Assembly (NCBI RefSeq): GCF_900105195.1
Contig: NZ_FNRX01000002.1
Location: forward strand, 4,526,001-4,590,000
Direction: 5' to 3'
From: Rhodococcus pyridinivorans
Lineage (GTDB): Bacteria; Actinomycetota; Actinomycetes; Mycobacteriales; Mycobacteriaceae
Length of the DNA stretch: 64,000 nt
Shown: one piece after another, positions 54,530 through 64,000 of the stretch
Layout: the number at the start of each line of letters is the position of its first letter
Numbering within the stretch: the stretch's first letter is position 1
The notes under the pieces: model-generated
The model's database searches: none
The model's input: only the letters and a program-made list of their open reading frames with translations
Told to the model about the DNA's origin: nothing
Translations under genes and position numbers: made by a program

Positions 54530-55627
54530 TCAGCCGCGACGGGTGCGCACGGCCTGCGCGAGGCGGTCGAGCTGCGCGGCGGTGGTGTCCCAGTCGATGC
54601 ACGCGTCGGTGATCGACTTGCCGTAGTCGAGCTTGTCGGCCTCGCCGAGGGTCAGGTCCTGACGTCCCGCCTCGATGAAGCTCTCGAGCATCAGTCCGAC
54701 TATGCCCTTCTCGCCGGCCTCGATGCGCTCGGCGACATCGGTGACGACGTCGACCTGCTTGTTGTGGTCCTTGCGGCTGTTGCCGTGGCTTGCGTCGATG
54801 ACGACACGCTCGGGCAGACCGGCCTTGCGCAGGCGGGCCATCGTGTCGGCCACGGTCTCGGCGTCGTAGTTCGGCCCCGCGCTGCCACCGCGCAGGATGA
54901 CGTGGCAGTCCGGGTTGCCTACGGTCTCGATCAGCGCGGCCTGACCGTCGAGGTCGGTGCCGGGGAAGACGTGGCTGGCCGCTGCGGCACGGGTGCCGTC
55001 GACCGCGACCTGCACGTCACCTTCGGTGGAGTTCTTGATGCCGACGGGCATGGACAGCGCGCTGCACAGCTGGCGGTGAACCTGACTCGCGGCGGTGCGG
55101 GCGCCGATGGCTCCGTAGGTGACCAGGTCGGCGTAGTACTGCGGAAGGATCGGGTCGAGGAACTCGCAGCCGACGGGCAGGCCGAGACCGGAGACGTCGA
55201 GCAGCAGCTTACGGCCGATGCTCAGACCGGTGTTGATATCGAAGGTGCCGTCGAGGTGCGGGTCGTTGAGCAGGCCCTTCCACCCGAGCGTGGTGCGCGG
55301 CTTCTCGAAGTACACACGCATCACGACGTGCAGGTCGTCGCGCAGCTCCTCGGCCTTGGCGGCCAGACGGCGCGCGTAGTCCATCGCAGCGGCGGGGTCG
55401 TGCACGGAGCAGGGGCCGACCACGACGACGAGACGGTCGTCGGTGCCGTTCAGGATGTCGACGGTGCCGGCGCGGCCCGAACGGACGGTCGCTGCGACGA
55501 CGGCGTCGGGTGCGTACTCGGCACGGATCTCGGAGGGTGCGACGAGAGGGCTGACCTTGACGGTGCGCTGTTCGTCGAGATTCGACGTGGAGATTCCGGT
55601 GGTCGCGGTTCCGGTGCTGGGGCTCAT
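54530..55627 (-). CDS. aroG: DAHP synthase, class I (AroF/AroG type)
   Basis: A 365-aa 3-deoxy-7-phosphoheptulonate synthase from ATG 55627 (AGGAACC upstream). It has the AroFGH signatures: VVVVGPCSVHDPAAAMDYA, KPRTTLGWKGLLNDP, GCEFLDP, GARTAASQVHRQL, and IDASHGNSRKDH. It condenses phosphoenolpyruvate with erythrose 4-phosphate, the entry step of aromatic amino-acid synthesis. The class I type is notable since many mycolata rely on a class II enzyme. An upstream 22-aa leader peptide rich in aromatic codons indicates attenuation control. The symbol could equally be aroF or aroH. Confidence 0.93.
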   Translation of the reverse strand: MSPSTGTATTGISTSNLDEQRTVKVSPLVAPSEIRAEYAPDAVVAATVRSGRAGTVDILNGTDDRLVVVVGPCSVHDPAAAMDYARRLAAKAEELRDDLHVVMRVYFEKPRTTLGWKGLLNDPHLDGTFDINTGLSIGRKLLLDVSGLGLPVGCEFLDPILPQYYADLVTYGAIGARTAASQVHRQLCSALSMPVGIKNSTEGDVQVAVDGTRAAAASHVFPGTDLDGQAALIETVGNPDCHVILRGGSAGPNYDAETVADTMARLRKAGLPERVVIDASHGNSRKDHNKQVDVVTDVAERIEAGEKGIVGLMLESFIEAGRQDLTLGEADKLDYGKSITDACIDWDTTAAQLDRLAQAVRTRRG

Positions 55628-55683
55628 CGATGGTTCCTGTTCTCGGTGGTTCGGATTCCGACCCGAGAGAACCTGAGATTCCG

Positions 55684-55708
55684 ACGAGCCGGTCTGGATC
55701 CGGCTCGT
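55684..55708 (-). promoter_or_regulatory. Hairpin in the DAHP synthase leader (attenuator candidate)
   Basis: ACGAGCCGG (55684-55692) pairs with CCGGCTCGT (55700-55708) around a 7-base loop, between the leader-peptide stop (55720) and the DAHP synthase start (55627). There is no clear T-run, so an anti-Shine-Dalgarno or alternate pairing is possible. Confidence 0.5.
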
Positions 55709-55719
55709 AGGTGAAGAAG

Positions 55720-55788
55720 TCAGCGCGCGGTCACGCCGACCGACCCACCCCGGGCCGGCCTGCTAAACCAGAAATATGCACGCTGCAT
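55720..55788 (-). CDS. Leader peptide with Tyr-Phe-Trp-Phe codons
   Basis: ATG 55788 to TGA 55720 encodes MQRAYFWFSRPARGGSVGV plus three residues (TAR), 22 aa in all. Residues 5-8 are Tyr-Phe-Trp-Phe: all three aromatic amino acids in one run, 93 bases upstream of the aromatic-pathway entry enzyme and on the same strand. This is what ribosome-mediated attenuation would require; a leader of this sort upstream of a DAHP synthase gene is known in Corynebacterium. A CCGGGG stretch precedes the ATG, which is a weak ribosome site. Confidence 0.75.
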   Translation of the reverse strand: MQRAYFWFSRPARGGSVGVTAR

Positions 55789-55860
55789 AGCCCCGGACTG
55801 TACCAGGAAGGCCGATGCGCCTGTCAAATCGCCCCCGCACGGGAACGAAGAGGTGCCCCG

Positions 55861-56131
55861 TCAGCGTGGGCCCGTGGGCAGGACGACACGCCCGAAGGTC
55901 GTGCTCAGCACCCCTGCAGCGGAGGTGTACCAGGCGCCGGCGGCAGCGGCGAGCCCGAAATAACCCCCGACCCTCGTCGGACCGGTCTGCTCCAGTAGCG
56001 CTCCGAGGGCGAGGAAGACGAAGACGAAGACGGCGAGGAGTACCGAGAAGGTGACGAAGGGGGCCGCGCCGATCCGGGTACCGGCTGAACGCCGTCGCTC
56101 CGAAGACGTTGCGCTTCAGGAACTCCCACAT
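55861..56131 (-). pseudogene. Remnant of GPR1/FUN34/YaaH (SatP-type) acetate transporter
   Basis: Two minus-strand frames together read as the C-terminal half of a YaaH-family transporter. The frame from ATG 56131 gives MWEFLKRNVFGATAFSRY, the conserved family helix; the neighbouring frame then gives GAAPFVTFSVLLAVFVFVFL and GGYFGLAAAAGAWYTSAAGV, the last helices, ending TGPR at the stop 55861. The N-terminal half, with the expected NPAPLG motif, is missing and a frameshift or small deletion lies near 56070-56085. It is therefore a decayed gene fragment. Confidence 0.75.
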
Positions 56132-56172
56132 TCCGACGGCGATCGACCTCCCGAACTTCTAATGTGGCGAGC

Positions 56173-56577
56173 ATGAGCACGCACGTCGTCCGCAGCCGCC
56201 ATGTCGCTCGGGTCGTCCGATGCCCACCGCGCCGGGTCTACGAATTCGCCGCGGATCCCGACAACCTGCCGAAGTGGGCGGCCGGTCTGGCACAAAGCGA
56301 GGTGCGGCGGATCGGCGACGCCCTCGTCGCGGACTCCCCGATGGGCGAGGTCACCGTGCGGTTCGTCGGCGCCAACGATTACGGGGTGCTCGACCACGAG
56401 GTGACACTGCCGTCGGGTACGACGGTGCACAACCCGATGCGGGTACTCCCCCATCCGGACGGTGCCGAAGTCGTCCTCACCGTCCGGCAGATCGAACTGA
56501 CCGACGACGAGTTCGACCGCGACACGCGCATGGTGGAAGAGGACCTCGCGCGACTCGCGGCGCTCCTCGAGTCGTGA
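56173..56577 (+). CDS. SRPBCC-family protein
   Basis: A 134-aa protein from ATG 56173 (GTG 56164 possible). TTCTAAT just upstream may be a -10 element, in which case the message is nearly leaderless. The START-like fold begins VVRCPPRRVYEFAADPDNLPKWAAG and ends with a long C-terminal helix (FDRDTRMVEEDLARLAALLE). Such proteins bind hydrophobic ligands in a helix-grip cavity. Substrate unknown. The PPOX oxidoreductase starts 23 bases later, so they are likely cotranscribed. Confidence 0.85.
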   Translation: MSTHVVRSRHVARVVRCPPRRVYEFAADPDNLPKWAAGLAQSEVRRIGDALVADSPMGEVTVRFVGANDYGVLDHEVTLPSGTTVHNPMRVLPHPDGAEVVLTVRQIELTDDEFDRDTRMVEEDLARLAALLES

Positions 56578-56600
56578 CCCTTCGGAACAGGAGAACGTGA

Positions 56601-57062
56601 ATGGCCCGCAAGATCGCCACCAACACCGCAGTCGGCCTGCAGGAACTGCTGGACTTCGTCCGGCCCCGGCACCGAATGATCCTCATGACGCAACGCGACG
56701 ACGGCACACCGCAGGCCTCCCCCGTCACCGGCGGCGTCGACGACCGCGGACGCATCGTGATCGCGACCTATCCCCGGCGCGCCAAGACCCGCAACGCCCG
56801 CAGCCGGCCCGAGGTCGGTGTCGTCGTGCTGTCCGACGACTGGAACGACGCGTGGGTGCAGGTCGACGGAACCGCGGAGGTGATCGATGCCCACGACGAC
56901 GTCGAACCGCTCGTCGAGTACTTCCGCAACATCGCCGGGGAACATTCGGACTGGGACGAGTACCGGCAGGCCATGCGCGATCAGCGCAAGTCGCTGATCC
57001 GGATCACCCCGACCCGCTGGAGCCCGGTGGCCACGGGAGGCTTCCCGCCCGAACTGGCATAG
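56601..57062 (+). CDS. PPOX-class F420-dependent oxidoreductase
   Basis: A 153-aa protein from ATG 56601 (AACAGGAGAA upstream). A split-barrel flavin or F420-binding fold: PRHRMILMTQRDDGTPQASP, DDRGRIVIATYPRRAKTRNA, and VQVDGTAEVIDAHDDVEPLV. This family uses F420 in actinobacteria to reduce small molecules such as biliverdin or xenobiotics. Together with the SRPBCC protein it may form a small redox unit. Confidence 0.88.
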   Translation: MARKIATNTAVGLQELLDFVRPRHRMILMTQRDDGTPQASPVTGGVDDRGRIVIATYPRRAKTRNARSRPEVGVVVLSDDWNDAWVQVDGTAEVIDAHDDVEPLVEYFRNIAGEHSDWDEYRQAMRDQRKSLIRITPTRWSPVATGGFPPELA

Positions 57063-57065
57063 ATA

Positions 57066-57215
57066 CCTCACCGCCCGCGTCGACCACGTGCCCCGCGATC
57101 CGTCGCAGGGGCACGTTGCGTTCCTCGGACAACTTCCGGAGCAGGACGAACGCATCGTCGGCACCCACCGCGAAGCGTTCCATGAGATCACCCTTCGGAC
57201 CGCGCGCCGCTCGAC
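57066..57215 (-). pseudogene. ANTAR-domain fragment
   Basis: On the minus strand one frame reads ARGPKGDLMERFAVGADDAF then VLLRKLSEERNVPLRRIAGH and VVDAG, a good match to the last two thirds of an ANTAR RNA-binding domain (K-G-x-L-M-E-R, then A-F-x-L-L-R-x-L-S). No GAF or receiver domain precedes it: the frame runs into the antisense of the acyl-CoA dehydrogenase. It is likely the 3' remnant of a GAF-ANTAR regulator. The rest of the gap to 57331 holds nothing recognisable. Confidence 0.6.
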
Positions 57216-57331
57216 CGCTCCCTGTTGCCGACCTCCCCCGATGCCACGCCACATACTTGCATCGACCTCCCGGCGTGCCGAAGAACCCTAGTGCGAAGAG
57301 CAGGTCGCACCGGTCACGAGCGGCCGGCGGT

Positions 57332-58516
57332 CTACCGCCACGGCACGCGTTCCGGGTCGCGCAGCATCCGCCGTGCCGTGGACATCCGGTGCACCTCGTC
57401 GGGGCCGTCGTAGATACGGGCGTAGCGCGCCCGCCGGTACATCCCCTCGAGCGGCGTGTCGGCGGTGAGACCGAGCGCCCCGTACACCTGGATCGCACGG
57501 TCGACGACATCGTGCAGCATCTGCGCGCCGCGGAACTTGATGAGCCCGATCCGGACCCGGGCGTCCTCCCCCGCATCCATCACCCGCGCGGCGTCCAGCG
57601 TCATCAGACGGGCGGCCTGGATGTCGGCGGCGGATTCGGCGATGTAGCGCTGGATCTCACCCTTCTCGGCGAGCAGCGATCCGTGGGCGAAGCGGGAGTT
57701 GGCGCGCGCACACATGAGTTCGAAGGCCCGTTGGGCCTGCCCGAGCCACCGCATGCAGTGGAAGATCCGTCCCGGCCCGAGCCGGTCCTGCGCGACGACG
57801 AAGCCGTTGCCGCGTTCACCGAGCACGTTCTCCTCGGGAACGCGCGCACCGTCGTACCGCACCTCGTAGTGATCGCTCGGGTCGTGCCCCATCGTGGGGA
57901 TCGCCCGCACGATCTCGAGTCCGGGGGTGTCGATGGGCACGATGATCGCGCTGATGCTGCGGTGCAGCGGAGTCGACTCGGGTTCGGTCCGGGCGAAGAC
58001 CGTGCAGTAGCCGGCCTGCGCGGCGCCGGTGGTGAACCACTTGTGCCCGTCGATCACCCATTCGCCGTTCTCGAGCCGGGCGGTGGTCTGCACGAGCACG
58101 GGGTCGGATCCCGCCACCTCCGGCTCGGTCATGCCGACAGAGGGCAGGATGTCGCCGGAGACGAGCCCTGGGATCCAGCGCTCGCGTTGTTCGGCGGTGC
58201 CGTGCCGCTGGATCATCAGGGCGTCCTGCATGGACACCGATCCCACCGCGAGCTGACCGTACTCGGAGCGGCCGATGATCTCGTTGAGGTAGACGAAGTC
58301 GAGGAAGGGAACCCCGCCCCCTCCCATCTCCTCGGGATGCCCCAGAGCCCACAGCCCGAGTTCCTTCGCCCTGGCCTTCAGCCCGACGAGCGCCTCGGCG
58401 GCCTTGTCGTCGTGACGGCTCAGGACGAGTTCGAGAGGAATCACCTCGTCGTCGATGAACGAACGCATGCGGGTGCACAGCTCGGCCACCCGCCCTTCGG
58501 GCCGGTTCGCAGTCAT
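57332..58516 (-). CDS. Acyl-CoA dehydrogenase family protein
   Basis: A 394-aa flavoprotein from ATG 58516; the ORF extension to 58546 is not supported and there is no strong ribosome site. It has the normal domain order: N-terminal helices (LGLWALGHPEEMGGGGVPFL), the FAD-binding MTEPEVAGSDPVLVQTT and WVIDGHKWFTTGA, the middle barrel, and the C-terminal helical domain QVYGALGLTADTPLEGMYR and ARIYDGPDEVHRMSTARRM. The catalytic Glu equivalent appears to be in YDGPDEVH. It oxidises an acyl-CoA thioester; chain length cannot be inferred. It stands alone in its orientation. Confidence 0.88.
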   Translation of the reverse strand: MTANRPEGRVAELCTRMRSFIDDEVIPLELVLSRHDDKAAEALVGLKARAKELGLWALGHPEEMGGGGVPFLDFVYLNEIIGRSEYGQLAVGSVSMQDALMIQRHGTAEQRERWIPGLVSGDILPSVGMTEPEVAGSDPVLVQTTARLENGEWVIDGHKWFTTGAAQAGYCTVFARTEPESTPLHRSISAIIVPIDTPGLEIVRAIPTMGHDPSDHYEVRYDGARVPEENVLGERGNGFVVAQDRLGPGRIFHCMRWLGQAQRAFELMCARANSRFAHGSLLAEKGEIQRYIAESAADIQAARLMTLDAARVMDAGEDARVRIGLIKFRGAQMLHDVVDRAIQVYGALGLTADTPLEGMYRRARYARIYDGPDEVHRMSTARRMLRDPERVPWR

Positions 58517-58641
58517 GCCCGCCAATCTATCGGCGCACACGTGCACTCACATAGCGTTCCGTCCTGTCCGGGTGTGGAAATCCGTCCGCCGGGGCATTCT
58601 GGGGCGAGTCCATCCTGCGACGCGACGAGCACGGAGGTGCC

Positions 58642-60461
<1,820 letters not shown>

Positions 60462-60465
<4 letters not shown>

Positions 60466-61856
60466 CGACCAACAACGAGCTCTACCCGGACGAACGGCTC
60501 GTCGAGGATCTGCGCGAATGGATGCCGCACCAGCGATGGTTCGCGGCCAAGGGCCACACCATCACCGGGATCGGTGTCGTCCTGCGTCATCCGCTCGTGG
60601 AGGAGTCCGGTTTCGGGGCCGACCATCTGATCGTGAAGGTCTCGTTCGACTCGACCGCGGACCAGATCTATCAAGTGCCCCTCGGTTTCCGTTCCCATCT
60701 CCCCGAGGAACTGCAGTCGTGGAGCGTGGTCGGCCCCGACGACTCCCACGACCACGGCCTGCACGTCTACGACGGCCTCCGCGATCAGGAGATCCTCGAC
60801 CGGTATTCGCGCAATCTGGCGAGCGGCACCCCCGCCGGCCCGGTGGATCTCCACACCGTGCCGGGTGCGGTCATCGAACCGGGCCTGCGTGGGCGTGCGC
60901 TGAGCACGGAGCAGTCCAACACCTCCGTGGTCCTCGGAGAGAAGTTGCTGCTCAAGATGTTTCGTCGGCTCACGCTCGGCATCAATCCGGACGTCGAACT
61001 GCCGCTCGCGCTCGGCGAGGACGGATGTCGGTCGATCGCCCCGATCCGGGCATGGATCGAAGCGGAGGTCGACGGGGTCCGCACCACGCTGGCGATGGTG
61101 CAGGACTTCGCGGCGAACTCGGCCGACGGCTGGTCGATGGCACTCGGCAGTGTCCGGGACCTGCTCCTGGAAGGAGACCTGCGCGCCGACGAGGTGGGCA
61201 CCGACTTCGCCGGGGAATCCCATCGCATCGGTGCGGCCGTGGCGGATGTGCACGCCCATCTCGGCTCCGCGCTCGGCACCGACGAGCGCGCCGCCGCCGA
61301 ACTGGCCGAGGGCATGATCCGCCGGCTCGAGGGTGCGGCGGCCGAGGTCCCCGAGCTCGCCGAACTCACCGACGCGGTCCGGGCCCGGTTCGATGAGGTT
61401 GCGGCGCTGGGTCAGGTTCCGGTGCACCGCATCCACGGCGACCTGCATCTCGGGCAGGTGCTGCGTACCCCCGAGCGCTGGTTGCTCATCGACTTCGAGG
61501 GCGAACCCGCGAAGTCGCTCGAGGAGCGCCGCAAGCCCGACAGTCCGTTCCGGGACGTGGCGGGAATGCTGCGGTCGTTCGACTACGCCGCGCATCATTC
61601 GATCCGTGAATCCGAACAAGGCACGGCGGTGGAGTCGCAGCGGGAGTTCCGGGCCCGGGAGTGGGCCGAACGCAACTGTGCCGCCTTCTGCGACGGCTAC
61701 GCAGCTGCCTCGGGCACGGATCCACGGGGCTCCGACGTCCTGCTGCGTGGTTACGAGCTCGACAAGGCGGTCTACGAGGTGGTCTACGAGGCTCGGCACC
61801 GTCCCTCGTGGCTTCATCTGCCGCTCGAGGCGATCCGTCGTCTCACCGCCCGCTGA
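60462..61856 (+). CDS. mak: Maltokinase
   Basis: A 464-aa kinase from GTG 60462 overlapping the treS stop. Maltokinase phosphorylates maltose to maltose 1-phosphate with ATP. The N-terminal cap domain ([40 protein letters not shown]) and the aminoglycoside-phosphotransferase-like active site ([13 protein letters not shown], 323-334; [13 protein letters not shown], 341-353) are present. The length agrees with the mycobacterial enzyme (about 455 aa). A perfect 17-bp terminator follows. Confidence 0.94.
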
Positions 61857-61870
61857 CCCCCCCGAACGCG

Positions 61871-61906
61871 GGAAGGGGAGAGATGCCGTGGCATCTCTCC
61901 CCTTCC
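61871..61906. terminator. Bidirectional terminator, 17-bp perfect stem
   Basis: GGAAGGGGAGAGATGCC (61871-61887) pairs perfectly with 61890-61906 around GT. It separates maltokinase (stop 61856) from the convergent ClpC-like gene (stop 61919). Confidence 0.9.
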
Positions 61907-61918
61907 TCGTCGTGCGGG

Positions 61919-64000
<2,082 letters not shown>

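Noticed and set aside
53747..55714. 655-aa plus-strand frame over the glycosyltransferase and DAHP synthase
   Set aside because: Antisense shadow of two recognised genes.

Overview
The window is GC-rich and densely coded, with many GTG starts and GTGA/ATGA stop-start overlaps. Gene content and order point to a mycolic-acid actinobacterium, most likely Rhodococcus or a close relative (inference). Much of the gene order resembles the Mycobacterium tuberculosis Rv0858c-Rv0884c neighbourhood as I recall it: serC, sepH, DUF2537, SpoU methyltransferase, MarR, DUF2530, DUF3027, MFS, DUF2771, cspB-like, yccF, rpfA, a helicase-associated protein, the XPB helicase and a dapC-like aminotransferase. This conserved backbone is broken by two accessory blocks, about 22.2-27.2 kb and 29.0-50.1 kb.

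Layout. 0-20 kb: serine biosynthesis (serC end), the division regulator sepH, an Abhydrolase_9 membrane hydrolase, two paralogous DUF7144 membrane proteins, SpoU/DUF2537/MarR with an intergenic array of three small hairpins, an NCS2 purine permease, PAP2 phosphatase, a large sacsin-like ATPase, DUF3027, a lipoprotein glutaminyl cyclase, MFS, DUF2771, cold shock protein and yccF. rpfA follows, preceded by a perfect CRP-type box and a c-di-AMP (ydaO-type) riboswitch. 22-38 kb: two sulfonate/taurine-type ABC operons, each ending in a flavin- or F420-dependent LLM oxidoreductase, with a trio of tiny ORFs, the XPB helicase and a citrate-type transporter with its two-component system between them. 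The second ABC operon carries an MFS gene cut down to its first six helices.

38.4-47.2 kb is a thiol/sulfur island. A CstB-like persulfide dioxygenase-rhodanese, a thioredoxin and a 57-aa CxxC protein are read leftward. A rhodanese-DUF2892 protein, a TauE/SafE exporter and a second rhodanese are read rightward. A CstR-type repressor and a DUF302 protein lie about 4 kb further on. Five near-identical TACCCCC/GGGGGTA palindromes sit at the two promoter regions and tie these genes into one probable persulfide-responsive regulon. Inside the island, a BlaI/M56-peptidase pair neighbours a divergent disulfide-relay cluster (membrane CPVC protein, DsbA-like, CcdA-like) whose promoter carries a symmetric array of four TAGTAG/CTACTA half-sites.

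47-64 kb: NUDIX and GyrI-like proteins; an ECF41 sigma factor beside a carboxymuconolactone-decarboxylase-family gene with a textbook ECF41 promoter; the dapC-like aminotransferase; an AraC regulator; an orphan ectoine hydroxylase; a glycosyltransferase; DAHP synthase preceded by a 22-aa leader peptide with Tyr-Phe-Trp-Phe codons; remnants of an acetate transporter and of an ANTAR protein; acyl-CoA dehydrogenase; treS plus maltokinase; and a ClpC-like ATPase running off the right edge. I found no rRNA, tRNA, CRISPR, IS element or prophage. I did not find an obviously new multi-gene system; the most rewarding material is regulatory.
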